From positions 33,574 to 97,573 of the forward strand of contig CAYOPI010000003.1 of NCBI GenBank assembly GCA_964405825.1: a stretch of DNA of 64,000 nt, given 5' to 3'. The position numbers and the translations under genes were made by a program. Shown piece by piece: positions 7,332 through 15,889 of the stretch. The notes under the pieces are model-generated. The model was given only the letters and a program-made list of their open reading frames with translations, was not told the origin of the DNA and searched no databases. This stretch comes from JBHJGM01 sp964405825 (GTDB taxonomy: Bacteria; Verrucomicrobiota; Verrucomicrobiia; Opitutales; JBHJGM01). Every line of letters starts with the position of its first letter. The first letter of the stretch is position 1.

Positions 7332-9323
7332 CTAGCCCTCGGCGCGTTCGATGGCGTCCTTCTCGATGGCCTCGGCGAGCTGCTTGAGCGTTTCCTCGGC
7401 CTTGGCCTTGGCGCCGGACAGGTCGCCGGGTTCCTCGACGGGCTCGTGGGCGAAGGTGTAGAACTTGATTTTGGGTTCGGTGCCGGAACCACGGACGGCG
7501 TAACTGTAACCGCCGGCGAGCTCGAGGAAGAAGAAGTCCTCCTTGGGGATGGCCTTGCCGTCGGCGTCCTCGAGATCCTGCGTGCCGAAGTCGGTGACCT
7601 TCTCGACGTCGAAGCCGCCCATGGACTCGGGGGCATCTTCGCGGTAGCTCTGGATGATGCGCCTGATCTTCCCGGAGCCCTCGGCGCCCTCGAAGTACAG
7701 GTTGAGGAGGCTCTCGCGGTAGTATCCGTACTTCTGATACAGGCCGTCGAGGTACTCCAGGACGGTGAGTTCGTTGCGCTTGAGGTAGGCGGCCAGCTCG
7801 CAGAACATGAGCACGGCGCTGTTGGCGTCCTTGTCGCGGACGCGGTCGCTGGCGAGGTAGCCGTAGCTCTCCTCGCCGCCAAAGACGTAATAGGTGCTGT
7901 AGTCCAGCAGGATCTGCACGCGGGTGGAGATGTCGGTGCCATCGTAGTCGATGACCAGGCCCTCTTCCTCAAGGAGGGCGGCGGCCATCTCCTGGGCGTA
8001 GAGGTGGAGCTTCTCGCCGATCCACTTGAAGCCGGTGAGGGTGTCGATGACCTTGAGGCCGTGCTCCTCGCCGATGGCCTTCTGCATCGGAGTGGTGACG
8101 AAGGTCTTGATCAGGGCGGCTTTTTCGGTGCCTTCCTCGGGCAGGATCTCCATCTCCTTCAAGGTGGTGATGCGGTACTCAGCCAGGAGGGAGCCGATGA
8201 CGTTGCCGGTGAGCAGGACCCATTCGTCGTCCTCTTCGGGGCCGGGGACGGCCACGCCCATGCGGTCGGCGTCGGGGTCGGTGGCGAGGACAAGGTCGGC
8301 GTCCTCTTCGCGGGCGAGGGCGATGGCGACCTCGAGGGCTTCGGCGTTTTCGGGATTGGGCGACTTGACGGTGGGGAAACGCCCGTCGCCCTGGCCCTGG
8401 GATTCGGGGACGAGGGCCTCGACGCCGAAGCGCTTGAGGGCGGGGACCGCGGAAATGGCACCGGTGCCGTGAATGGGCGTAAAGACGACCCTGGGCGGGG
8501 AATCCTCGAGGACCTCATGGTCGAGGACGGTTTCTTCGAGCACCTCCTGATAGGCTTCGTCGATCTCCTTGCCGAGGACTGGGACGCCCTCCAGGTTGAC
8601 CTTGAGGAAGGGGGGGATGTCCTCCAGGGCGACAGCGTTGACCTTTTCGAGGATGCCTTCGGCGTGAGGGGAGACGGTCTGGCCGCCGTCCTCGAAGTAG
8701 GCCTTGAAGCCGTTGTCCTCGGGGGGGTTGTGGCTGGCGGTGATCATCGCCCCGCAGGTGCAGCCCAGTTGGCGCACGGCAAAGCTGAGCTGGGGGGTCG
8801 AGCGCGGGCCGTCAAAGAGCAGGGCGATGCCGCCGAGGCGCGTCCAGGTCGAGGCGACCAACTCGGCGAAGTCGCGCGAGTAGTGGCGCACATCGTGGCT
8901 GATGACGATCTTGGGCACCTCGAAGCGCATGGGGTCCTCGGCGAGGTAGGCCTGTGCGTAGCGGAAGAAGCCGATGGCCGCGCGCACGACGACGAAATCG
9001 TTGAGCATGGCCGTGCCGACGCCGGGGTGCTCGGGCGCGCCGAGTTCGGAGGGGCGGCCCTGCTCGGCCTGGGTGGGCTTGGCCGCGATGGTTTTGCCGC
9101 GGATGCCGCCGGTGCCGAAGCTCAGCTGCTTGTAGAAGCGGTCGTTGAGGCTGTCCCAGTCGCCGGCTTCGATCAGCTCGGCGAGCGAGGCGAGGGCCCA
9201 GTCGGGCAGGAAACCGGCCTCCAGCCAGGCGCTCAGGTGGCTTGCGCTGCTCTCCAGCAGGCTTGCTTTCTTCTGGGCGGCACGCACCTGCGTGAGGAGA
9301 TCGGCGGTATCGGCTACGGACAT
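7332..9323 (-). CDS. Phosphoglucomutase/phosphomannomutase family enzyme
   Basis: 663 residues, of the alpha-D-phosphohexomutase superfamily, which interconverts sugar 1- and 6-phosphates. The phosphoserine loop TASHNPPEDNGFKAYF (Ser197), the GTGGIRGKT N-terminal motif, the metal-binding DPDADRMGV loop and the sugar-binding GGEESYGYL segment are all present. The C-terminal phosphate loop RGSGTEPKIK is also there. The length is greater than the usual 450-580 and resembles the PGM2/ManB-like group. The neighbouring nucleotidyltransferase gene, just upstream on the same strand, could use its sugar-1-phosphate product for UDP-sugar supply. Exact sugar specificity cannot be read from sequence. Confidence 0.92.
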   Translation of the reverse strand: MSVADTADLLTQVRAAQKKASLLESSASHLSAWLEAGFLPDWALASLAELIEAGDWDSLNDRFYKQLSFGTGGIRGKTIAAKPTQAEQGRPSELGAPEHPGVGTAMLNDFVVVRAAIGFFRYAQAYLAEDPMRFEVPKIVISHDVRHYSRDFAELVASTWTRLGGIALLFDGPRSTPQLSFAVRQLGCTCGAMITASHNPPEDNGFKAYFEDGGQTVSPHAEGILEKVNAVALEDIPPFLKVNLEGVPVLGKEIDEAYQEVLEETVLDHEVLEDSPPRVVFTPIHGTGAISAVPALKRFGVEALVPESQGQGDGRFPTVKSPNPENAEALEVAIALAREEDADLVLATDPDADRMGVAVPGPEEDDEWVLLTGNVIGSLLAEYRITTLKEMEILPEEGTEKAALIKTFVTTPMQKAIGEEHGLKVIDTLTGFKWIGEKLHLYAQEMAAALLEEEGLVIDYDGTDISTRVQILLDYSTYYVFGGEESYGYLASDRVRDKDANSAVLMFCELAAYLKRNELTVLEYLDGLYQKYGYYRESLLNLYFEGAEGSGKIRRIIQSYREDAPESMGGFDVEKVTDFGTQDLEDADGKAIPKEDFFFLELAGGYSYAVRGSGTEPKIKFYTFAHEPVEEPGDLSGAKAKAEETLKQLAEAIEKDAIERAEG

Positions 9324-9490
9324 GGCGGAAGGCGAAGGGTCTGAAAGGTTGGGCCCGGACGGGTCAGGTGGAGCGCCTCAAGGACTCTGGGGGCGGCGAT
9401 GGGTCACGCCCCGGTAGACTTGTGCACAAGCCGCCAATCTAGGGACGGCGCGCGGGCCTTGTCATCAAGAAAAGCAGGCCAGGCGGGTGC

Positions 9491-10945
9491 TCAGGTAAGG
9501 TAAAAGCCGTCGGCAAGGGGGGGACGTTCGGCTTCCGGCAGGGCCAGCCATTTCGCGACGAAGGTGGCCTCGTCGTTGGCAAAGAGCGGACTGACCTCCA
9601 GGGTGAAGGGAGGGAGGCCGGTCTCGTCGGTCTGGAGGGGGGCGCCGGCGGCCTTGAGCCAGCGGGCGAACTGGCGGCACTGGTCGTCGCGGCTGCTCTG
9701 GGGCGAGTCCACGCCCTGGGCGTTCTTGACCGGGCTGAAGACGTCGGCGCGGCGGGCCTCGACGATGACGGGATTGCGGGCGAAAGGCAGTGCGTCGAAG
9801 ACAAACATCTCGAACTTGACGCCGTTGGGGGCGTCGGGGGACACGGGCAGACCCTGGGCATCGACGGTGGTGATCTTCTTGTCGGCGCGGTGGAAGACGA
9901 GGCGAACGTCGGGGTCGGCGCCGGTGCCGCAGCGCTCGATGAAGCCCCGGGCAAAGACGTGAATGGCGATGGAGCCAGCGCGGTAGAAGAGTTCGCCGGC
10001 GTTGTCGCGCTGCTCGGCGAGTTCGTCGGGCAGATCGGAGTATTCGATGACCACGGTGCGCCCGCGCTGGCGGCAGAAGTGACCCAGCTTCTCTTTGGCG
10101 TAAGCCTTGGGGATCATGATGCTGGAGAGGTCGCTGCGACCCTGCAGGTGGAAGCCGATGAAGACCGGGTCGATGACCGGCACGAGGGGGTTGTCGACCT
10201 GGAAGTAGCTGAGGGTGTCGATGCCCTGGGCGGCCATCGTCTGGCAGGCCCCGGAGCGGACAAGGGCCCGGAGTGAGCCGCCGTGGCCGTCCGGGCTCAT
10301 CGCGATGGAGTCCCTGGCCGCGAGGAGGATTTTTCCGCCAGGGTCGACCGCGGGCATACGCCCCTGGCGGAAGAGGTGGACGGTGTCCGCGCCCAGGCCA
10401 AACCAGTTGTTTTGGGAGAAGAACTGCTCGGTGGCCTCGTGGTTGGCGTGGCTGGTCATGATGAACCAGGGGATGGGCGCACCGTAGCGCTGACGCCCGG
10501 CCAGGATCTTCTCGGCAAAGACTTCAAAGAGCGTCTTCTGCTTCACCGGGGTGACGGGGAAGGTGCCCTTGGGACCGTCGTAGCCCAGGCGGGTGCCCTG
10601 GCCTCCGGCGACGACGAAGGCACCGACGCGGCCGGCCTGGAGGGCTTCCTCGCCCGTCCGGCGGGCGGCCTCGCGCTGCTGGAGGCCCTCGGTGTCGCCC
10701 GGGACCGGCAGCGGGACGAAGGGGGCGGGCTCGAGATCGCTCAGGTCGACGCCGGTGCCGGAGTGCCCCTGGACAAGGGTTTCGTTGAGGTGGGCCAGCT
10801 CCTGGAGGTCGATCTCGGCGGCCTCGCCGAGCAACCGCGCCCGCCCGGCGGTGTCGAGGTCGTCCCAGAACCGGAAAACGTGCGCCTGCCCGGCCGCGTC
10901 GAACTGTTCGCGCAATGCCTCCTCCGAAATCGATACCGTACTCAT
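9491..10945 (-). CDS. UDP-N-acetylhexosamine pyrophosphorylase family (eukaryote-like UDPGP fold)
   Basis: 484 residues from the ATG at 10945 (MSTVSISEEALREQF). It makes a UDP-sugar from UTP and a sugar-1-phosphate. The nucleotide loop VVAGGQGTRLGYDGPKG, the segment SYFQVDNPLVPVIDPVFIGF and NGVKFEMFVFDALPFA match the UAP1-type family better than bacterial GalU or GlmU. The protein is predicted cytoplasmic. With the adjacent phosphohexomutase it would form a two-step route to UDP-sugars, which the polysaccharide locus at 38-58 kb would need. Whether the substrate is GlcNAc-1-P or Glc-1-P is unsettled. An upstream in-frame extension to 11098 overlaps the FtsB-like gene and was not used. Confidence 0.88.
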   Translation of the reverse strand: MSTVSISEEALREQFDAAGQAHVFRFWDDLDTAGRARLLGEAAEIDLQELAHLNETLVQGHSGTGVDLSDLEPAPFVPLPVPGDTEGLQQREAARRTGEEALQAGRVGAFVVAGGQGTRLGYDGPKGTFPVTPVKQKTLFEVFAEKILAGRQRYGAPIPWFIMTSHANHEATEQFFSQNNWFGLGADTVHLFRQGRMPAVDPGGKILLAARDSIAMSPDGHGGSLRALVRSGACQTMAAQGIDTLSYFQVDNPLVPVIDPVFIGFHLQGRSDLSSIMIPKAYAKEKLGHFCRQRGRTVVIEYSDLPDELAEQRDNAGELFYRAGSIAIHVFARGFIERCGTGADPDVRLVFHRADKKITTVDAQGLPVSPDAPNGVKFEMFVFDALPFARNPVIVEARRADVFSPVKNAQGVDSPQSSRDDQCRQFARWLKAAGAPLQTDETGLPPFTLEVSPLFANDEATFVAKWLALPEAERPPLADGFYLT

Positions 10946-11094
10946 GCTTTGCTGGCTGTTAGGTGACCGCAGAAACGCGCGCGAGCCTGCCACCGGGTCC
11001 GGCAGTGGACAAGTCCGGAGTGGGCGGCAAGGCGGTGGTCGCCGCCACGACGGCGCCAGCAGACCCGGGCTCCCGACCGAAGCCAGCGGGGCGG

Positions 11095-11454
11095 TCACTC
11101 CTGGGGGAAGCGGAAGACGGTGTCGCCTTCGCGGATGTAGCCGAGGCGGTCACGCAGGACGCGTTCGGCGAGAGCGTCGTCGGTTTCGAGGCGCTCGGCA
11201 AAGGCGCGCTGGCGTTCGATGCGGGCCTGCAGGGCGCGGATTTCGACCGAGAGGGCGGCCTCCCGAGTGCGCTGATGGGCCAGCTCGCGATGGCCTTGCT
11301 GGAATTCGCCCCAGCACACCACACAGGTAACGATGAAGACCACGAGCAGCGCAGCAAAGCCCAGCTGGTGAGCCCAGGGCTGCGCCGGACGCGCTCCTGT
11401 TTCCCAATTGCCCTGCGGCTGCTCCTTTCGTGTCTCCACGTTCTGGATACACAA
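11095..11454 (-). CDS. FtsB/DivIC-like septum formation protein
   Basis: About 119 residues. One membrane helix (LGFAALLVVFIVTCVVCW) is followed by a coiled coil of about 45 residues (RTREAALSVEIRALQARI...) and the closing segment ERVLRDRLGYIREGDTVF. This is the layout of FtsB/DivIC, a bitopic protein that bridges FtsL and FtsQ in the divisome. The start is uncertain: the TTG at 11454 gives the longest form, and a GTG at 11439 is equally possible. It lies upstream of the pyrophosphorylase gene on the same strand. Confidence 0.78.
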   Translation of the reverse strand: MCIQNVETRKEQPQGNWETGARPAQPWAHQLGFAALLVVFIVTCVVCWGEFQQGHRELAHQRTREAALSVEIRALQARIERQRAFAERLETDDALAERVLRDRLGYIREGDTVFRFPQE

Positions 11455-11679
11455 AGGCGTTCGAGGGCGTGCCGGGCAAGCGCAAAAGCAAAGTGCGTGA
11501 GGCCTGCACGCATCTGTTGGGGTGGCTTAACGAAGGTCGCACGCAGCCGACTGTATAGCCTGATGGCGGAGGCTGCCCAGGGCCTCGGCCCGTTTGCCTA
11601 CGCACGCTTGTATTGTCCCGGCTGGCGCCGCGGACCGTTCGCTCCGGTCCGCTGCTGCTGGAACCGGGCGTTTTCACCG

Positions 11680-12492
11680 ATGTACGCCGACTTTTACGGA
11701 TTCAGCGAGATGCCCTTCAACGGGACGCCCGACCCGCGGTTCCTGTTCCTCTCGCCGGGTCACCAGGAAGCGCTGGCGCACCTGCGTTACGGGATTGAGG
11801 ATCGCAAGGGATTTATCGTGCTGGTGGGCGAGGTGGGCTGCGGCAAGACGACCCTGTGCCGCGCGCTGCTGAACGAGCTGGAGCCTTCGATCTATGAGAC
11901 CGCGCTGATCATGAATCCGCGGATCAACGAGGTGCAGCTGGTGCTGACGATTTTGCGCGAGATCGGCGAGGATGTGGATCCGTCGTCGGTGATCGACCCG
12001 ACGGGCGAACTCAACGAGGCACTCCTGCGCCGCATCGCCGCGGGCAAGGAAATCGTGCTGATCATCGACGAGGCGCAGAACCTGTCCTTCGAGGTGCTCG
12101 AGCAGCTGCGGCTGCTTTCGAACCTGGAGACCGACGACCGCAAGCTGCTGCAGATCGTCCTGATCGGCCAGCCCGAGCTGAAGGAGAAACTGGCCGAGAA
12201 ACGCCTGCGCCAGTTGCGGCAGCGCATCCAGGTTTACTTTGAGCTGAAGCCCCTGAGGGGCCGCGGCGAAATCAACGCCTACATTCAACACCGCCTGACG
12301 CTGGCCGGGGGGATTGGCCGCCCGCAGTTTACGGGGCGCGCACTGCAGGCGATCTGCAAACGCACCCAGGGCACGCCCCGGCTGATCAACACGCTCTGCG
12401 ACAAGTCGCTGCTGTCGGCCTTTGTGCGCAGCGCCGACGTGGTGCGCTCCTCGGACGTGCGTCGCGGGCTCAAGGAGATGAGCAAGTTCTAA
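11680..12492 (+). CDS. ExeA/GspA-type AAA ATPase
   Basis: 270 residues from the ATG at 11680 (MYADFYGFSEMPFNGTPDP, the usual start of this family). Walker A is GEVGCGKTT (residues 50-58) and Walker B is IVLIIDEAQ (125-133), followed by a sensor region (LLQIVLIGQPEL) and the TQGTPRLINTLCD winged-helix part. ExeA/GspA proteins use ATP together with GspB to help assemble secretins through peptidoglycan. Close relatives also accompany polysaccharide and pilus loci. There is no peptidoglycan-binding domain, so it is a short, cytoplasmic form. The next two genes encode GspB-like proteins, which supports the ExeA assignment. Confidence 0.88.
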   Translation: MYADFYGFSEMPFNGTPDPRFLFLSPGHQEALAHLRYGIEDRKGFIVLVGEVGCGKTTLCRALLNELEPSIYETALIMNPRINEVQLVLTILREIGEDVDPSSVIDPTGELNEALLRRIAAGKEIVLIIDEAQNLSFEVLEQLRLLSNLETDDRKLLQIVLIGQPELKEKLAEKRLRQLRQRIQVYFELKPLRGRGEINAYIQHRLTLAGGIGRPQFTGRALQAICKRTQGTPRLINTLCDKSLLSAFVRSADVVRSSDVRRGLKEMSKF

Positions 12493-12600
12493 GGGTGGTC
12501 CAAGGTCCGGGGGCGTTGGTCCCTGGTCCGGCAAAGACGACGCGCGCTTTTTCCGACTTTCTGCCTGCTGGCTCCAGATTCCTGAACGTTTTCCGCTTTC

Positions 12601-13326
12601 GTGTCCCTCATTCAACAGGCCCTGCGCAAGCACGCGAACACGCCCCCGTCCATTCCCCGGAGCGCGGGTGCGCGTGGTCGGGGACGTTCGCCCGTTCGCG
12701 GTGCCTCGCAGCTGATTCCGGTGGAGACAATCGAGCTGACGCCCAAGGAGGAGGGCGGCGTCAACGGGCGGCTGATGACGCTGGCGGTCATCTCGGGGCT
12801 GCTGGCGCTGGCGGGGTTGTTTACGATTGCAGGGTACTTCCTGACCGCAGAACCCGCCAACACGGTGACGGCCGGGCCCTCGCAGACCAACGTCTACCTG
12901 AACAACACTTTTCACGAGCCCGCGGCCACGGTGCCGGCTCCGGCCGCGACGTCGAGCGGGGCCAACCAGACTTTCAGCCTGCCGGGACCCGGGGCCGACG
13001 AAGCGCCGACCCAGCCGGTTGAATCCAGTGCGCCGCCGGAGGCCGTCACCGATGTCGACGCGCTGGCGAGCTTTGAAGAACCGGCCGCAGTGGCCGCCGT
13101 GGCCGACGAAACGTTGCAGCTGGTGCGGCGGACTCCGATTCAGGCGCTGCGCTTCTACGGACCGGGCGATCCGCGCAACAAAATTTTCGCGGCCAACCGC
13201 CTGCTGCGCGCCGGCGACCTGTTCCTGGAGAAACCTGAACTGAAAATCGCCCGTATCCTTCAATCTGCGGTTATTTTGGTCGATGAAACAGGACGTGAGT
13301 TCAGGAAGCCAGTCCTCGGACGCTGA
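12601..13326 (+). CDS. GspB-like membrane protein (first of two)
   Basis: 241 residues from a GTG at 12601. The N terminus MSLIQQALRKHA matches the GspB/ExeB opening (typically MSxILxALRK). One membrane helix lies at about 58-82, then a Pro/Ala-rich periplasmic linker. A small C-terminal domain follows, with the pattern IQALRFYGPGDPRNKIF...LLRAGDLFLE...ILVDETGREF. Its position directly behind the ExeA-like ATPase suggests the ATPase-GspB pair that anchors to the cell wall and inner membrane. Its 3' end overlaps the next gene by 44 bp in another frame, so expression is likely coupled. The GspB call rests on the N-terminal motif, topology and context. Confidence 0.68.
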   Translation: MSLIQQALRKHANTPPSIPRSAGARGRGRSPVRGASQLIPVETIELTPKEEGGVNGRLMTLAVISGLLALAGLFTIAGYFLTAEPANTVTAGPSQTNVYLNNTFHEPAATVPAPAATSSGANQTFSLPGPGADEAPTQPVESSAPPEAVTDVDALASFEEPAAVAAVADETLQLVRRTPIQALRFYGPGDPRNKIFAANRLLRAGDLFLEKPELKIARILQSAVILVDETGREFRKPVLGR

Positions 13327-14851
13327 TCCCTCGTCGTCGCCGCCCGAAAATCTCAGTGCGGCCCCGCAGCAGCCGACTCCGGCCGAGTCTGCGCCCGAGG
13401 CGTCCACGGCCCGCGCGTTGCAACCGGTTACGCCCGAGCAGCCGCCCAAGCCTTCGTTGAAGCTTCGTCCGCAGCCGGCCGATGCGCCTGAGCCCGCCGC
13501 GCCCGCGCCCCTGGGACAGGAACCCGCGCCGGCGCTTGAGCCGCTCACGCCACAGGCACCCGAGCCGCAGTTGCCGGCCGCGCCCGCGCCCGAAGCCGTT
13601 TCGCAGCCGCAAGCACCGGTTGAGCCGCAGCTGCCGGCGGGTCTGCCGCCGCTGGAGCCTCTTTCCTCGACAAACCCGGGTCTTGAATCGCCCGCTGAGC
13701 CCGCGCCGTCTCAGCCGCAGGCCCAGGATCCGGCACCCTCGGTGCCGCCGGCACCTTTACAGGGTCAGCCGCCCGTGGAAACGCCCTCCCCGGCCGAAGC
13801 GCCCCAGGTGGCTGCCCCGCCAACCGGTGGAACCGCGCCGCGCTTCGAGATTCGCAAGGGCCCGCCGCGTGAAAGCGTGGCCAAGGGAGTGACTCTGCCT
13901 CCGATCAGCCAGTCGCGCCCGCAGGTGCCCGGGCAGGGTGTTCAACCCGGCGAAAGCGCCCCGCCCCAGCCTGTTTTCAGCGGGCTGCCGGACAACCCGC
14001 CCCCGCAGCTGCCCGAAGACATTCGCCAACCCGATTTCAATCCGGCCGTTTCGACCGACCTGGCCGCGCAAGCCCTCGAGGGCACCCTGAACCCGGAACC
14101 GGCGCCCGCCGCACCCCGACCCGGCCTGCGCGTGCGCAAGGAGGCCGCCGAGCCCCCGCCGTTCGTTGAGGAAGCCGCCGAACCTGTCGGCGCGGGCAAG
14201 AAGGAAAAGTCCGGGGTAAAGGGTGGCCTGTTTTTCCTGCTGGTGCTGCTGTTGATCATCGGTGGCGGCACGGCGGCGTTCTTTTACGGCATCGACAAGG
14301 TGCTCGACGGCGACTTTTTAAGTGCGGGCTCCGACGGCGGCGATGCCGGCGAACGCGGCCCGGAGACGCGCGACTTCGATGGTGAAGAAATCACGGACCC
14401 GTTTGCGGCGGTCGAAAGCCCGGTGCTGGCGACCCAGCAGCAGGTCCTCAACAACCAGGCCGCCCACGAGCGCAACGCCGAGGTGAACCGGATTCTGCAG
14501 TCGGGCGGAAAACAACCGCGCATACTTTCAAGCAACCCCAACGCAACCCTTCCCGAGGCGGTGAACACACCGCAGGCCACGCCCACACCGACGCCTGCGG
14601 CCCCGCCCCCCGCGCCGATCAAAAAGCTCAAGCCGCAGCCCGAGGTGGTTCACTACCTGCGCTCGCTGCACATCACCGGCGTTTTCATGAACGGGTCGGG
14701 CAGCGCGAAGATGATGGTCGACGGACAGGTCTTTCTGCTGGGCCAGACGATCAACCCGGACCTGCAGCTGCGCTGGGTGGATTACCGCAAGGAAGACGGC
14801 CGGCTGATCTTCCAGGACGCCCAGGGCATGGGCTACGTGAAGAAGTTCTAG
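13283..14851 (+). CDS. Second GspB-like membrane protein with long proline-rich cytoplasmic region
   Basis: 522 residues. The first 310 or so are low-complexity Pro/Ala/Gln/Glu. A single membrane helix follows at about 314-336 (GGLFFLLVLLLIIGGG), then a periplasmic linker. The C-terminal domain is LHITGVFMNGSGSAKMMVDG followed by QVFLLGQTI and GRLIFQDAQGMGYV. That last domain has the short beta pattern of GspB C termini (a small domain around IDGQxxxxG). The ATG at 13283 lies inside the end of the preceding gene. It is probably a paralogue of that gene with a greatly expanded cytoplasmic arm. Function is unproven; assembly of an envelope-spanning machine is the best inference. Confidence 0.6.
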   Translation: MKQDVSSGSQSSDADPSSSPPENLSAAPQQPTPAESAPEASTARALQPVTPEQPPKPSLKLRPQPADAPEPAAPAPLGQEPAPALEPLTPQAPEPQLPAAPAPEAVSQPQAPVEPQLPAGLPPLEPLSSTNPGLESPAEPAPSQPQAQDPAPSVPPAPLQGQPPVETPSPAEAPQVAAPPTGGTAPRFEIRKGPPRESVAKGVTLPPISQSRPQVPGQGVQPGESAPPQPVFSGLPDNPPPQLPEDIRQPDFNPAVSTDLAAQALEGTLNPEPAPAAPRPGLRVRKEAAEPPPFVEEAAEPVGAGKKEKSGVKGGLFFLLVLLLIIGGGTAAFFYGIDKVLDGDFLSAGSDGGDAGERGPETRDFDGEEITDPFAAVESPVLATQQQVLNNQAAHERNAEVNRILQSGGKQPRILSSNPNATLPEAVNTPQATPTPTPAAPPPAPIKKLKPQPEVVHYLRSLHITGVFMNGSGSAKMMVDGQVFLLGQTINPDLQLRWVDYRKEDGRLIFQDAQGMGYVKKF

Positions 14852-14875
14852 GGCGCGCGCGCGTCCGCAGCTTAG

Positions 14876-15760
14876 TTAGTACACCACCTGGCGGTGCTGG
14901 CGACGGTATTGGCGGGGGGCGACACCGAAGCGTTTCTGGAAGAGGGTGTAGAAGTGGCTGAGGTTGGGCAGGCCCACGCTGGCGGCCACCTCCATGATGG
15001 GAACGTCGCTGCTTTCGAGCTGGCGGGCGGCGTGTTCGAGGCGCAGGTCGCGAATGAGCTGTGAGGGCGTGCGCCCGACGAATTCACGGGTAACGCGGGT
15101 GACATGCTCGTGACTGCGTCCGCACAGGCGCACGAAGGCCGGGACGCCCTCGGCAAAACGCTCGCGGTGCTCGACCTTTTTCAGGGCGGTGACCAGCCAG
15201 TCGGGCGTGCCGGCGGGGAGGGTGTTGGCCTCGGGGTCGCGCAGTTCGTAGAAGAGGTTGAGCAGGAAGCGCTCAAGGAAGAAGCGCTCGCGGGGGGCGG
15301 CGGCCAGCTCGCGCAAGGCGCTCTCGAGGCGTCCGAGTTCGCTGGGAGTGAGTTCGCGAAGCTCGGGCTGATTGCCGGCGGCGGCGAAGAAGCGGGCCTT
15401 GTCGCAGAGGTAGCGCGTCTGCATGAACTCGGCGGTGCCGGTGGGGAAGGCCAGGTTGGCGATGCGCAGGGGCTCGGGTCCGTTGGGCTCAAGGGTGTGG
15501 AAGTCGGACTCGCGGATGAAGACGAGCGCGCCGGGTTCGAGGTACTCGGTCTGGCCGTTGATGGTGTGGCGGCAGCGTCCGTGCTGGACGACGAAGAGTT
15601 CGGTGAAGTCGTGGCCGTGGTAGCCGCGGTCGGTCGCGCGGCGGGGGAGTTCGCCCTCCATCAAGTGAAAAGCCGCCCCAGCAGCCGCAATGTCGCGCCA
15701 GTACAGAACTTTCACGGGGGCGAGTTCGCAGAAGCGGAAGAGGGCGGGTGGAAGCGACAA
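14876..15760 (-). CDS. AraC-family transcriptional regulator
   Basis: About 294 residues. The N-terminal half is a cupin-like sensing domain (YHGHDFTELFVVQHGRCRH, LEPGALVFIRESDFH). The C-terminal half holds the two helix-turn-helix units of AraC regulators: FVRLCGRSHEHVTRVTREFV and IMEVAASVGLPNLSHFYTLF, followed by the closing RFGVAPRQYR. It is divergent from the PhyH-family oxygenase gene with about 130 bp between them, so that gene is its likely target. The start is uncertain: TTG at 15760 gives the full cupin domain; GTG at 15715 would be 15 codons shorter. The inducer is unknown. Confidence 0.88.
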   Translation of the reverse strand: MSLPPALFRFCELAPVKVLYWRDIAAAGAAFHLMEGELPRRATDRGYHGHDFTELFVVQHGRCRHTINGQTEYLEPGALVFIRESDFHTLEPNGPEPLRIANLAFPTGTAEFMQTRYLCDKARFFAAAGNQPELRELTPSELGRLESALRELAAAPRERFFLERFLLNLFYELRDPEANTLPAGTPDWLVTALKKVEHRERFAEGVPAFVRLCGRSHEHVTRVTREFVGRTPSQLIRDLRLEHAARQLESSDVPIMEVAASVGLPNLSHFYTLFQKRFGVAPRQYRRQHRQVVY

Positions 15761-15802
15761 CGCCGTCGCTTATGGTTGTCAAAAAACCAAAAGAAAAAGG
15801 CG

Positions 15803-15840
15803 CTTGGGCGCAAGAGAAATCAACTCAGATAAGGTATAAA
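15803..15840 (+). promoter_or_regulatory. Possible operator/promoter between araC-type gene and oxygenase gene
   Basis: The short intergenic region is AT-rich compared with its surroundings. It holds an inverted repeat CTTG-GGCG-CAAG (15803-15814) and a TATAAA (15835-15840) about 50 bp before the oxygenase ATG. No good -35 lies at the right distance, so this may be an activator-dependent promoter. Tentative. Confidence 0.25.
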
Positions 15841-15889
15841 GAAATTGAATACGCGAGAACCAGTTCCACTTTCACCTTTGGAAACGCTC

